From Osedax fenrisi (lineage: Eukaryota > Annelida > Polychaeta > Sabellida > Siboglinidae), in assembly GCA_964019155.1 (NCBI GenBank), contig OZ025240.1:39446715-39510714 (forward strand): a stretch of 64,000 nt of DNA. Reading direction: 5' to 3'. The first letter of the stretch is position 1, and the number at the start of each line of letters is the position of its first letter. Positions 11,925 to 25,620 of this stretch are shown here, piece by piece. A program made the position numbers and the translations under genes. The notes under the pieces are model-generated. The model saw only the letters and a program-made list of their open reading frames with translations, searched no databases and was not told the origin of the DNA.

Positions 11925-11925
<1 letters not shown>
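11303..11925 (+). pseudogene. RTE-like C-terminal fragment between two TA arrays
   Basis: The frame is open from the edge of the TA array to the TGA at 11838-11840. It carries FKFLGSLVPDCSSD, then LYGALILPIATYGSESWT, then RRLRWFGHVVRN and RPRGRPPKRWSDGI. These are the thumb and the conserved C-terminal GHVxR and RGRP motifs of RTE-like elements. It is a different family from copies 1 and 2. After the stop the same frame continues recognisably for about 20 codons, then a GTCAAGTAAGTC tail passes into TA repeats. Only the last part of the enzyme is present. Confidence 0.85.

Positions 11926-11978
<53 letters not shown>
11926..11978. repeat. (TA)n array at the 3' edge of the RTE fragment
   Basis: About 50 bases of TA follow the AAGTAAGT-type tail, so the fragment appears to sit inside a TA tract. 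Confidence 0.9.
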
Positions 11979-13569
<1,591 letters not shown>

Positions 13570-13929
13570 ATACCTATCTTATTATATTGAATTGGACTGA
13601 TGACTTACTTTGTTAGTTTGGCTGTCGTAATTTAAATTATTAGGGTGGCTAATTTAGCATTAAAAGAAGGAAATACTCGTTAGTAAGGACGTATACATAT
13701 ACCTATTAGGGTTTATAAAGTATATAAGTGTTACTACACGCTTATTTAAATTTTGTAAAGAGTAAATCAAATTTTTCGATTTTTCATTATAGAATTTGTT
13801 TGTTAAAATATAATTGTTTACTTTTACATATATTTTTTTAATTAGGTAAATAATCTATACATTAATATGAAGTATGAATTTAACTAATTAATATATTTAT
13901 ATATATATGTGCTAATTGATATGTTAGTA

Positions 13930-14425
13930 ATTTATTTCTATCGCTTCCGCCTTGACGTGGTAGAAAGGCTTGAGCGCATCAATGATTCCTTGATTTATGG
14001 TAATGGGGATTAATAATATGTAGAAGCTTCAAACATGTTACAAAGATTAGGGATGAGATGACTGACTAAATGGAAGTAACCGACATTAGAAGTTGCGACA
14101 AATGTTGGTATATCAGCAAAAATAATCCAATTATGACAATTACAACAAAAGTTCCAGGGTTAAAGCCCATGCATACAACACCACCACGCTTCCGACTGTA
14201 GATGTGGATCAAAACGAACTCCAAAATGACGGTATATAAGGTATATCTCCAAACCCGAAAGGAAGGGATATACTCGACAACAAATACACGAGAGCTAACA
14301 ACACATTATTAAAATCCAGACAACTATTAAATATATCCGTTATGAACGTTAGAACAAACCGTTTAAAATCAAAAAAAGAAGAACTCGCAAATAACATTAG
14401 AAGGAACAACATTAACATACTTTAA
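13930..14425 (+). pseudogene. 5' end of an RTE-like retrotransposon
   Basis: The leader contains CCGCCTTGACGTGGTAGAAA, of the kind that precedes RTE-like ORFs. It is followed by an endonuclease N-terminus read SVMNVRTNRLKSKKEELANN, corresponding to the WNVRT motif block of copy 1. A stop (TAA) follows NNINIL, and nothing of the later domains is seen. It is an orphan 5' fragment, unusual because non-LTR copies usually lose the 5' end. Confidence 0.6.
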
Positions 14426-14523
14426 GATAGATTTTAGTCCAAGGTAGATTTGTCGTAGATCATAATTTAGTCATAGTTCATTATAATTAGTATATATTAG
14501 TTAAAAAGTAGTAAATATATTTA

Positions 14524-14562
14524 GCTATAGGCTATAGGCTATAGGCTATAGGCTATAGCCTA
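14524..14562. repeat. 7-bp tandem repeat (TATAGGC)n
   Basis: About five units of CTATAGG, closing with the mirrored GCTATAGCC. Confidence 0.9.
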
Positions 14563-15260
14563 GTACATTTTTTAATTTGGAATACCAGTGATTTATTTTT
14601 TACAGATTGTTTCCTATTGGTTAGGAAACATTCGATCCATTTTAATATATTACCAGCTATACTTATATCTTTTAATTTTATATGCGAGACTTTATCAAAC
14701 GTTTTTTTTGAAATCAAAATATATAATATCAATATATTTGTTATAATTTATGGCAGAGGTCCATTTATTTGGGCACGTCAATAATTGTAACTTTACTGAC
14801 TTACCACTCATTAAACAAAATTGATATTTTGATAAAAGTGAGTTATTTAGTAGTTTTTCCCGTTTAGTTTTTCAGTAGAAATAATTGAATGTGTTTTGTA
14901 ATTAATAGTTCAAATACTCTAAATATAATACTAGTTATAGAAATAGGTCTATAATTTTATTTTAGTGATCACCTTTCTTAAAAATCGGTGTTATAAAACT
15001 ATATTTCCATTTTATAGGACATGGACCAATTTCAATAGATTTGTTAAATATATAGATAATGGTAATGATAAGTCATATGAGAATTTTTGTAGAATATAAG
15101 ATGGTATTTCATCTTGCGGAATTGTACATGAATTAGAAAGTATACATAAGCATTTTCTAACCATTTATCTAGTGAATTCACTATATTAATATAATATCAT
15201 TTATAGTATTTTCTGTTTTTAGTGTATGCTCTGGAATTATACCATTATCATTTGTAAATA

Positions 15261-16096
15261 GGGGATAGAAGGGAGTAGCGGACGAGAAGGGAGTAGTGGT
15301 AATTTACATTTACGCGAAAATGGTCATAGATACAAACAAAAGATATATACAAAATATTTAGACAATTACAATATCTACAACAATGAGTAATTTTTTTTGA
15401 AATATAATTAATCAATACATTAAATTAATTACATAATATTTTTTTTTCAAAATTCCATAAAAACCAGTTTTGGAAATGTACTGCATTAATTATAAATACA
15501 TATTTTCTTATATATTAATAACATATAATTTGTTATCTATTAAGTTATGTTTATAGTATATGAAAATATTGTATTAGTAAAAAGATATAGGTATTCTAAA
15601 GTACCATATTCAAATGGGTATAGTGGACGAACTGAGAAGGATATATATATATCCACTATAGTGGATGAAAATAAACCAATCAAAATCGAGTAATATAGGT
15701 CTAATTTTTTTCATTAATTTGTGTTCACAATTTTTAAAATCTAAATCTTAAATAAAATGCGTGCGTCGGCATGAATATTACAAAATATATTATTAAAATA
15801 ATAAAAACTGAAAAAATGAATCGAGTATATAGCGAGACACCTATTTATTTATGTGTGTACTTCTAAAATCCACTACTCCCGTCTTGCGCTATTGTTTCGT
15901 TATTTTTTTAGTGTAACTAAACTGATATTAATACTAGAAATATATGAGTTAAAGTAAAAATTAAAATAGCTATAATATATAACGATACATATTCTATTAC
16001 ATTTGAAAATATGAAATTATAACATCAACTATTCATCGATATATTACAATTCTACAAAGTCATACAAAATATCCTCCACCACTCCCTTCTATCCCC
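15261..16096. mobile_element. 836-bp miniature element with GGGAGTAGTGGA words
   Basis: The left end is GGGGATAGAAGGGAGTAGCG. The right end, read on the other strand, is GGGGATAGAAGGGAGTGGTG. TA lies on both sides (15259-15260, 16097-16098). The family word recurs inside, as GGTATAGTGGACGAACTGAG near 15615 and CCACTACTCCCGTCTT near 15875. It sits inside a retrotransposon frame: joining the flanks with a single TA gives uninterrupted codons reading DQYTS-V-FTNDNG, direct evidence for a TA duplication. No ORF of its own. Confidence 0.9.
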
Positions 16097-16688
16097 TACT
16101 GATGTGTATTGATCATTCAATAGTACAGCTTTATCATAATCAAGTAACGCATATGAATTATCATCTTTAATTAATGGGGATATTCCATTGAGAGATGAAC
16201 ATTTCGAATCAACATACTGAAAAAGAACAACGATTTATTATTAGAATTAATAACCTTGTACTCTCTCTGCAATACATACTTTTGAATATTATAATGTATA
16301 AGTGATTGTGTGTCTCTCCATTTGTAATTATGAATAGTTGAAATTTTCCTATTTTTAAAATTTCTTAAACATTTTTATTGAAAATAGTTTATATATTTGG
16401 GGTATTTATGTGCATTGGTAGATAATTTTGACATTGGAACAGTTTTACTAAATATATCTAACATAGATGAGTAACATATATTTATATTTTCATCAATATC
16501 CTTACCATATGATAATATATTTTCCCATTGTGTATTTTTTAATAATGAATACATTAAAATACAATTTGGTAGTATTGGATATACTGAATTTGTGGACATG
16601 GATAAAATATTGAAAGAAAAGGAAAAATTATCGCTAATATGTTTATTTATACCATATTTAGGTTCTTTAGAAATATTAGATAATTATC

Positions 16689-16790
16689 AGACTAAATAAT
16701 ATACTTGACTTACTTTTTACAAACGATTCCCTTGTATTATAATACAAGGGAATCGTTGGTAAAAAGTAAGTCAAGTATATTATTTAGTCT
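16689..16790. repeat. 102-bp palindrome with a 2-base centre
   Basis: Arms 16689-16738 and 16741-16790 are inverse copies, with a mismatch only around ACAAACG/CGTTGGT. The outer edge is AGACTAAATAATATAC. It separates two recognisable parts of the retrotransposon remnant and is therefore probably a small inserted foldback element. Confidence 0.9.
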
Positions 16791-17167
16791 ATAAATTTAT
16801 ATATTTATAAATTAATTAAAATTTATATATTTTATAAAAAAGAATTTTCTGTGATGCATTCAATAAACTTATTATAACTCATTGGGTAGTTTGATAAATG
16901 TATTAGAAAGTATTTTGGAAGATGACATGTTAACAATTCTGAATATAAGACGGTTGGAGTATTGTATAATGGATGATATGTGAATCTTAAAGGAAAATGG
17001 GAAGTATATATAAATATATATTTATATAATAATCTCTCATATGAGAGATAAATAAGAGTTAACTCTTTCTTTACAATAGTCAATTAACGACACATAAAGA
17101 AGTTGCTGATCGTAAAATATTATCACTTTAATTTATAATAGATTACAAACGAATATTATAACACGTG

Positions 17168-18182
17168 TGTTAGGGTGGCTCGTCAGTCATTAAATATGTT
17201 GCTTCAGTAAAAACTATAAACATATAATATGTATAAACAGTAGTGTAACAACTAAAAATTTTTTATACTCAATTGAGTTGTCAATTTGATGTTTAATAAC
17301 ATTTTATAGGAAAAATACTTGTTTATAATTATATTTACTGCGCATGCGTAGCATTTATTTATCTTTAGTTTTACCTTGACAACCAATTAATTTATATCGT
17401 CTTCTAATTTAATTATATATTTAATAAGCATTTAAGAGACTTAAGTATATTTAAATCAAAATATGGATCTAACAAACTCAGATTTTAAATTTTGTATAGT
17501 TAAAAATATTTTAATTTTTTTTAAATTAGAAAAAAATATAATATAAAAAAATTGTATTGCGATCATCTCAATGATAATTAAAATTATATTATGGTAAAAA
17601 AAAAAAAAATTAACTAGTTCCTAAACATTTTTTATTCATCTTTCCTTGAAAATATTTATTTTTTCTATAGAAATCATTAAAATTCAAATTATTCATAGAA
17701 AAATATTTAAACAATTTTTTTTTTATAATCATATATAGTAAATATATATTATACATTTATTAATAATATATACTTGATCTGAATTTTATTTTTGATTAAA
17801 AATAAAAAATAAAAAATATTCAATAAATAATAAACATAAAAAGTTCAATCCTAGAAATGATAAAATTATAAAGAAATTATTATTTAAACATTTTTTTTTT
17901 CTGCTATTCTGTTAATAATATTTAATTCTAGTACATATATATCGTATGACAACATTCATTAATAGGAAGTATATTAAAAAATGTATTGAATTAATTTTGT
18001 ATCTACTCCATTATAATATTTCCTATTAATCCTATGTTAAAATTGAAAGTCATATTGACTATTCATTATTTTACGAATTAAGTTATTTTTTTTGTATTGA
18101 ATTATATTACATGTTTTCTAATATTATCTTACTGAAGCGATAAATTATCTGAACATTTTATATTTTTCAAGCCGCTCTAACA
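17168..18182. mobile_element. Candidate 1-kb TIR element, TGTTAG(G/A)G ends
   Basis: The left end reads TGTTAGGGTGGCTCG and the right end, on the other strand, CTGTTAGAGCGGCTTG. About 25-30 bases further in, TTCAGTAA recurs in inverted orientation at both ends. The interior is extremely AT-rich without ORFs. A TTAGGGTGGCT word also occurs at 13641, perhaps a second, partial copy. No clear target duplication, so the borders are approximate. Confidence 0.5.
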
Positions 18183-18189
18183 GGAGTTG

Positions 18190-19320
18190 GTGAATTGTAA
18201 AAATAAAATTAAATATATATGTACAAATATTGTTTAATATGATAGAATTGATAAAAACGTAGTTTTATATCTTATATTTTTAGTATATTGACAAAATATA
18301 ACTCTATATAGGGTATTTATTTTGAATATTAATAAGTAACATAATATAAATAAACATATAAATTATAAATACAAATTATATATTATTAATTTTCAATATT
18401 AGATTAGTATTCATCATCATAATAGTAAGAATATTCTAGTATATGTGTTTAGTTCATTTTAAAAATAAAAACAATAAAAACTAGTTCGTATAAAATGTTT
18501 TTTTAAATGAACAATTTAAAATAAAACATGTGAATATAAAATTAAAATATCAATAATTAAATAAATTGTATTTTATTAGTGAAATAAGATATTTCCCTTA
18601 TTTTGTATCTATCACAATACTACCGTTTTAATTTTTAAATGTATAGAAATATAGGTATTTTATTATGGTCAAGATTTACATTAAGAATATTAATATTTTA
18701 TTGAGCTATATAGCTATATATCACTATACTCTATAGAGTAAAAGAAGAAAAGTAAAGTAAGTATACATACTAGTATCTGGTAACATTATGATGTTGTAAT
18801 ACGTATAAGTAACGATGTATATATATAGGAACTAAAGGAAAGAGAAACCCTACATTTGATATTTGTGCAGTGTTAGGACTGGAAACTATTCTTATGAAGC
18901 AATCAGCCGTCCATATATAGGTGAAGTTAATGTTTTAAATTGAATAAATGTGTCATATGGTAGTTTCTTGAAGTTTGGGGTTGATGATGTCGTGTGGATT
19001 TGTATAGGGAGAATATTCCAGAAGTATGGGACGGATATTGTCTATAGGCACGAGTGTTAGTTGAATGTAAGTTGTGTTTAGGAGGTATACCATCAACTAT
19101 AGTTGAATTAAGAACATATTGGTGGAGCGTGTAGTGGTACAAGTTGGTAATTTAATTCTAATTAGGGATACTAGGTAGTTAGGAGAGTGAATATGGATGT
19201 ATCTATGTTCTAGTGTTATCTAGTGTTATATATGATTCTATAGTGTACACTGTACGTTGTATTATACAACTTGTTTATATATACAATATATTGTACAGAT
19301 AACCTATGGAGTTTAGTTAG
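18190..19320. other. No gene recognised; mildly GC-richer 18830-19260
   Basis: The minus strand is open for 71 codons at 18927-19142 and shows no recognisable motif. The sequence between 18930 and 19880 has the base composition of decayed retroelement DNA but I could not assign it. Confidence 0.4.

Positions 19321-19321
<1 letters not shown>

Positions 19322-19405
<84 letters not shown>
19322..19405. repeat. (TA)n microsatellite, about 84 bases
   Basis: Pure TA tract. Confidence 0.95.
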
Positions 19406-19406
<1 letters not shown>

Positions 19407-19884
19407 GTAGGTGGTTTTTCGTGGTATTTTGGTATATTGAATATGCATCTAGCGATAGAATTGTGAATAATTTGAAGTTTAGAAATATATGATGAGGGGT
19501 ATTGTATAGGATGAGATTGGAATAGTCGGATTTAGGCAGAAGTTATAATAGTGGCGGTGGATATTTGTATTGAATGATGAATTAGGCGTAGAAAATATAG
19601 TTGACGGTTTTGTAATTTTATGATGATGGACATTTTTGTCATAAAAACTAAAAGTACTGACAAATACAACACCAATATTTTTGACATGGGTAGAGTACTT
19701 GATAAGCTTAATATTAACATACATTACTATTTAATGGAGGAGGTGTTAGTACATTTTTACTTCGGAGTGGAAGGTTAAGGAATATAACCTCAGATTTAAT
19801 TAGTTTGAAGATGAGGGAGTTAATTAGAGCGTTTTTAATGGTAGTAATAATAGAAGAAAGTTTGTCAGAGGCAAAACCCTGCAC

Positions 19885-20200
19885 TACTTGACATCTCTTC
19901 TGCATTCGATGCTATTGACCCCGGCTATTGACCACTACATACTTAAACACCGCCCTATATACACCGGATGTATACATGCGGTGTCTATAGGGCGGTGTTT
20001 AAGTACCTATAGGTACTACACACAAATGTCAATCTTCATTTAGTTGTAGTACATTACACCCTATTCCATGTAATACACGGTATTCCACAAGGATCGGTTC
20101 TCTGACCAATATTATTAATCATCTGCATAATTCCCCTCCTCAACCTTATATCGAATTATCCAGTAGGCTTCCATACTTAATTCGACGATATACGATATTT
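19885..20200 (+). pseudogene. CR1-like reverse transcriptase palm fragment with a hairpin inside
   Basis: The plus strand reads LLDISSAFDAID (the FxxAFD catalytic box), is interrupted by a hairpin at 19939-20005, and resumes with VIHGIPQGSVL (the GxPQGxxL box) and then SNYPVGFHT with FDDIRYF where a YADD-type block would fall. This is the palm of a CR1/L2-like enzyme with frameshifts. Nothing downstream is recognisable. Confidence 0.65.
19939..20005. repeat. 67-bp hairpin inserted in the RT fragment
   Basis: TACTTAAACACCGCCCTATA is mirrored by TATAGGGCGGTGTTTAAGTA, with a loop near GATGTATACATG. It lies between two motifs of one reverse-transcriptase domain. Confidence 0.85.
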
Positions 20201-21071
20201 TTTAAAATGTTCAGTAAATAAAACTGTGCACCCGTAACAAAAATATAAATGCATCTATATATTATCGTTATAACGTAGTTTAGTTATACATATATACATT
20301 AACTATACATTATTTGCTAATGTGTTCACCTAGCATTGATACACATCTCATCATACGTTGTAGGTTAATGTAATGTTAATGTAACACGATTACAGTAACA
20401 CGATTAAGGAAGGGGTGCTTAGGATACATATATAACTATATATGCATATCCTATGATTGTTCGTATTGTATATATTGCCTTTAAGATGTGAGAATAGTTC
20501 ACATTTAAAATGTTTAAGAATAGGTGAAAAGGTTGATTACATAAAAGACGTCTAATATAGGAATACTTTTTAGGTTGTTAGTGAAATTAGACCTACAACA
20601 ATACGAGGAAACTTTATGCTAAGGGGATTTTAATCTAAATTTTCAATTACATTTTTTAATCAGTTATTTTATTAAATAATATAAGTAAATTAAAAATACT
20701 ATTTATTTGATAATATCCGACTCCTTAACTTATCTGATGATACTTTCTGTTCATCGTTAGATAGATATTTCATATAAAAACAGCTAATATCATTAGTATA
20801 ATTCCTTATTTTCATGGTTTATCTCTACACTATTTCCTTGTAAATAACCTCATATAACAACTGGTCTCTTTTCTCTCTTCCTTGATATCAAGAAATTAAA
20901 TCACACAATATGTATATTACATTTTATTCTTTAATTTATCTTATAGTGATTTCAATGCACATTTGGGTATTGATCATGATAATAAATATTCATATTATAT
21001 TGAAACTAATAGAAACAGATCTCTACTTGATCACTATCAAGTAAAGCACTCTACTATAGAAGAGTGATCAG

Positions 21072-22227
21072 CAGGGTTGTTTGGGTTTTTTCGTTCGGTT
21101 TTTTCAAATGGGTTTTTTCATTGGTTTTTTCGGTTTTTTAAAATGAAAAAACCATTGGTTTTTTCGGTTAATTCGGTTTTTTTATTTTATTCGGTTTTTT
21201 CAAATTTTATTCTTTACATTTATATAAATATAATAGTACTACATTAATAATATTATTAATCCTGTATTAATATTGATTATGTTATAATATGTTATAATAA
21301 TTAGAAAATGAAAATATAATATACATAATCGAAAAGACTCTCTATAGAGATCTCTATATATCTATATATGTCTGTGATAATATATTATATAATAATAATG
21401 AATTTCATATTATGAAATATTATTGTGAAGTTTATACTTTGCTGTCCAGGCTTTATAGACAAAAGTTTAACTCAGCTCATCTAAGACAAGCAGGTGGAAG
21501 TAAGCTAATGATGCTATGGGATAGAAACGCTATGGAATACGCTTGCAGATAGTATCGAGAGTTATTATAAGAATTGGACATTGATAAAGATATTATCACA
21601 AAAATATCCAACATTGGATTAAAAGAAGTGCTGAAGATATGCTAAAAATAATGAAACCAATTTCTATATACTTAAACATGCTACAGAACGATTCAACAAA
21701 AAGTGCAGATGTTGTACGAATCTGGAAAGATCTAATTGATAATGTAACAAATATTATAGATGATGATCAAATAATCACGCCATACCATATGTTAATGATG
21801 AAATCTTTAAAATAATGTAATCCTTAATGACAGCTAAAAGTTCTAGTGCCGGGGTAGAAAGATTTGTTCATCTTTTGGTATAGTTCAGCCAAAGTTAAGC
21901 AACGGACTTGGAAATGAGAAGGCTGGAAAACTTGTATATTTATTCAAATATGTTAATAGTTGATATAATATTCATATGCTTAATTTATTGTTAATAAATT
22001 AATATGTTTGCGTGTTACGTTATTATGTATACATTATAATAATGTGTTATTTGTTATTAAATAGTAAATAAATTTAAAGAAGTTTATATTTAATAAATTA
22101 TAATTATTTAAAAAACCTAAAAAACCGAATAAACCAAATAAACCCAAAAAACCCAAAAAACCATGAAAAACCCAATAAATCGGTTTTTTCGGTTTTTTCG
22201 AAAAAACCCAAAAAACCGACAACCCTG
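21072..22227 (+). mobile_element. Decayed hAT transposon with CAGGGTTG ends
   Basis: The left end CAGGGTTGTTTGGGTTTTTT and the right end, on the other strand, CAGGGTTGTCGGTTTTTTGG form the inverted termini. Both subterminal regions are packed with GGTTTTTTCGGTTTTTT-like words (21077-21200 and 22109-22215). The interior holds a broken hAT transposase. No exact 8-bp duplication abuts the ends. GTGATCAG on the left resembles GTAATCAG a few bases beyond the right end. Confidence 0.8.
21430..21963 (+). pseudogene. hAT transposase C-terminal remnant
   Basis: Several frames together give the hAT C-terminal region: ESYYKNWTLIKILSQKYP, then ISIYLNMLQNDSTKSADVVR with IWKDLI, then SSSAGVERF and, after a one-base shift, QPKLSNGLGNEKAGKLVYLF ending at a stop near 21963. 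The SSxxxERxFS and NRLGxEKAxKLxxI-type blocks are the dimerisation region of hAT enzymes. The catalytic N-terminal part and zinc finger are missing. Nonfunctional. Confidence 0.75.
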
Positions 22228-23019
22228 CAGGGTAATCAGTATGGTTATCAGTATTAATGGGGGTGGGTAAGTGTACTGGTTTTATAAAACTGATTTACTT
22301 GATAGTGATCAAGTAGAGATCCGTTTCTATTAGTTTCAATATAATATGAATATTTATTATCATGATCAATACCCAAATATGCATTGAAATCACTATAAGA
22401 TCAACTGAAGAATAGTATACTATAGATAATATCACTGGTGATACTTAACATTCGCTTTCTTAACTTTATTTTATAACCGAGTAAGTATTAGCATAGCAAT
22501 ATATATATATATATATATAATAATAATCAGAATTTAGTTATGACCATGGTAAACGAAGAAGCGCTATGCTTATCTAGTCATTTACTTATTTCACTTTCCT
22601 ATAGGACAATTATGAGGAGAAAATTATAGTAAAAGTAAAATAAAAATAAATAAAATATTAAGAGTTAAAGTTAGTAAAAGAAATATATATGTATATAAAA
22701 TATATACACAAAATATATACAAAAATATATGTTAAAAAACAAATTATAAATAAAATTTAATTATTTAGTAATCTATTATAATAATACACTTATAAAAATA
22801 CGATTTAATCATTAACATTATAACCAGAGTAGCCAATAGTAATTGAAACTAATGAGGAAATATGGTGTATCAACTTCAGGGGTATGGGTTCGTCAGATCC
22901 AATGCCTTAGGGAACCTATTTGTGCCAATAATAAGAACACTGGCAATACCTTCCTCTCAGTAAAAGTATATCCCTTTCCCCGACACGTACCATACCACAC
23001 TATATATATATAAATACGG

Positions 23020-23216
23020 GCATTAAAATAGGTCCTAAATAATATTTAGAAGTGATCTTATATAATTGTGTATACATAAATGATCGGCTTTCGTTAAAAC
23101 TATGAATGCCTTAACATGATATCGACTTCGAAGGGACATTAGAGCCATATGGTTATACGTGAAAACACCATTTAAGTTGATGGATGGGATGAAAGGACTC
23201 CACTAAATAAAAATAA
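23020..23216 (+). mobile_element. SINE body copy
   Basis: It matches the fuller copy at 44593-44870 from CATTAAAATAGGTC through TTATATAATTGTGTATA and GACATTAGAGCCATATG to GGGATGAAAGGACTCCAC, then an AAATAAAAATAAT tail. The tRNA-like head is missing, and a short TA tract sits near the truncation. Confidence 0.8.
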
Positions 23217-23312
23217 TAATAACAATAACAATATAACACATTCACATGTATTTAATATACGATATATGATATAAAATGTATGTATACTAATATAGTACTA
23301 TATACGAGTATA

Positions 23313-23315
23313 CAC

Positions 23316-23359
<44 letters not shown>

Positions 23360-23371
23360 GTATATATATAT
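23313..23371. repeat. (TA)n microsatellite with short ACG interruptions
   Basis: TATACACGTATA and TACGTATA border an otherwise pure TA tract. Confidence 0.9.
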
Positions 23372-23689
23372 CTTAAATATACCAATTATATTGTATTATC
23401 AATTAATTTGTATATAAAGTGATGTTATTAATGTACGATATAGGTGTAGTGTCTATATGCTATATACAATGATTCTCGATGTAATGATGGGACCTCCATA
23501 GTCAGGCGGTATATCATCAATCGAGATATATCGAATATACCGGAAGTATTAATTCTCTATAATTGTTTGTTCAGTTTTCACATGTACTACACAGCTATCA
23601 CTTAATAATACACCTACTAATAGTGAGATAACACGTTTAGTTCTTGATTATCTCCACCATTCTAAACTTGTACCTATTTACTTTACTTT

Positions 23690-25170
23690 CTTACTTCGAG
23701 CTCTCGATCAAATTTTGACAGTTTAAACAGGAAGAATTCTTCCATTCACAACGATCCATCATCACATATCGTATTTCATCGATGACCTCAAGTCCATTCT
23801 GAAAGTTTAGAACCTCTATAAACGTAGTCTGTTGGCAACCTCTTCTTCTTTTTCCTCCTGTGGGTGTCCTAAGTATTAGGTTATGAGTCATTTCTTTTTG
23901 TGACGTATAAAGTGTCCAGCAAGATGTAAAATCCTTTCAGAGATTATATCTGTTGCTTTCGGTGATCCATTATATAGTTTTTCGTTGCTGGTTTTGATTT
24001 TTCAAGATATATTCTGATCCATACGTAATAAGCGAGTATATCATATATCTATGAGTTTTGTCAGCTTACTGTCTAAGGTACATCATTGACTACTATATAC
24101 CATAACGGTTTCAACAGTAGCTTTTAAAGGCCCGAATCTTTAACTTGTTCCTCATGTAAGATATCCATAGGCATTTCATATTATGCATAACCGTCCAAGC
24201 GAGAGCCTTTCTGATTTCGAAGTCTTTTTCATATCCATGCTCCTATCTATTTGTAATTATAATTATCTATAGATACTTCTTTAATTGTTTCACCATTTTT
24301 TGTTTTAATGAATGGGGATTGTTGTAGGTTATATCCGATAAATTCTGTTTTTCGAGTGTTTAGCGTGAGCCCTATTTTTCCAGCTTCTATTTCAACTCTA
24401 AGTAATAGTTCTTGAAGTTGGTATAGTTCTTGAGATATCAGTGCTATATCGTCAGCATAACTTAGATCGGTTATAACTAATGCTGGTTCCCTGCTGCATC
24501 TTTCTCTTTTATCTTAAAACCGAAAGTGTATTCATTTTCTCCAATTACTTGACGGTTTACGTAGTTTACAGTTATGATAAATAAGAAGGTTGTTAGAGTG
24601 TCTCATTTAGCACACCCTTTGAAATTTTGAAGAATTCAGTTTCTCCATCAGATGTTATAATTCTCGATTCAGTATTTTCATAGAATAGTGCTATTACATT
24701 GATTATAGTAGATATTATACCATATGCGGTTAACATTTTTAGTATTTTTCAGTACTATCGAATGCTTTTTTGAAGTTAACAACAATTATAACTGCATTTA
24801 GATCTGGTTTTTAATTCCATCTATTAATCTTCTCAGTGAAGTATTTATGCAATTCTAGATCTACCGGATCTGAACCCGTTTTAGTTAGGTTTTAATAGAG
24901 GGTAAATATATGGTGAATACGATTTAATAGCATATTGTTTATTATTTTGTCGATGACTGCTGATAATTCAATTCCTATATAGTTACCAACTTCTTCTAGG
25001 ATGTCAGATTTTGGAATAGGAAGTATATCACATATAGACAATTAGGCTGGTTTTTTACTTTTTATTATCAGTTGATTTGCAAATTCTAGTACTATGTCAT
25101 CAAGGTGAGTATATTTAAAAACTTCTAGAGGTATTCCATTAGGACAATTAAAAACTTGTTAACTGTTATA
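23690..25170 (-). pseudogene. RTE-like reverse transcriptase remnant (third family)
   Basis: From 25170 downwards the minus strand reads NGIPLEVFKYTHLDDIV, ILPIPKSDILEEVGNYIGI, AVIDKIINNMLLNRIHHIF, then NAVIIVVNFKKAFDST (catalytic box, about 24770), LSYADDIALISQELYQLQEL (active-site YADD, about 24440-24470), LTLNTRKTEFIGYN, and near the end TGGKRRRGCQQTTFIE (C-terminal RGRP-like motif, 23691-23891). The catalytic aspartates are preserved, but stops and frameshifts are frequent. The 5' part is missing. Confidence 0.8.
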
Positions 25171-25249
25171 TATGTTCCTCCTCATCAACATGTGAACTTA
25201 TTACCATATACCACACTCCTACATTTAGTTATAGGGATTTATAAACTGA

Positions 25250-25620
25250 TATTAACTGTATAGTTAAATCTAATTCATATATTAATACTGTTATTTTTAG
25301 GGAATTCAATATTCTAGTAAATACTGACTATAGTCATATATATCGTTGTATTTCCTCTTAATTATATCCATTATTTGAATACTCAACACCCTTTTCTACA
25401 TACATTACTAGCAAATATATAGACTTAGTTATATCCCCATCTGATTCTATTCAATATCATCTCCCGGTCAACATTTTATCATTTCTGACCATTACATTGT
25501 TACTTTAATATTTAAATTGCCGAAAGTTCTCAATACTCTATCGTTGAAATGGTTTATAAATATTATTTCATTATTATAAATATGTTTATATTCTCAATTT
25601 ATCATCAATTAAATAATATA
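25250..25620 (+). pseudogene. Endonuclease C-terminal shard, CR1-like
   Basis: The plus strand reads SKYIDLVISPSDSIQYHLPV and, after a frame change, ISDHYIVTLIFKLPKVLN. This is the D-L-V-I-(S)-PSDS and SDH block at the end of CR1-type endonucleases. It lies back to back with the minus-strand RTE remnant. Confidence 0.65.

Larger units (their letters stand above)
14570..17090 (-). pseudogene. Jockey/CR1-like non-LTR ORF2 remnant, split by two insertions
   Basis: Read down the minus strand: an endonuclease piece at 16832-17083 (SNYPMSYNKFIECITENSF, like the GDFNYP...N.F block); an ISDNFSFSF (SDH-type) block at 16600-16680; a linker at 16375-16599 with NTQWENILSYGKDIDENINI and KTVPMSKL; DKAVLLNDQYTS at about 16105-16160; FTNDNGIIPEHT at about 15220-15257; then reverse transcriptase blocks IGPCPIKWKYSFITPIFKKG near 14960-15040 and FKKTFDKVSH plus WIECFLTNRKQSV near 14600-14710. 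Many stops and frameshifts. A palindrome (16689-16790) and a miniature element (15261-16096) interrupt it. Confidence 0.75.
20941..22398. repeat. Inverted 104-bp endonuclease fragments flanking a hAT element
   Basis: Arms 20941-21044 and 22295-22398 are near-identical inverse copies. Each reads SDFNA(H/Y)LGIDHDNKYSYY and ETNRN(R/G)SLLDHYQV, the GDFNAHLG catalytic block of an RTE-type endonuclease. The two arms face opposite ways and the hAT element lies between them. Confidence 0.85.

Noticed and set aside
21071..22230. GGTTTTTTCGG-rich blocks as telomere-like repeats
   Set aside because: They are subterminal to CAGGGTTG inverted ends and surround hAT transposase remnants.
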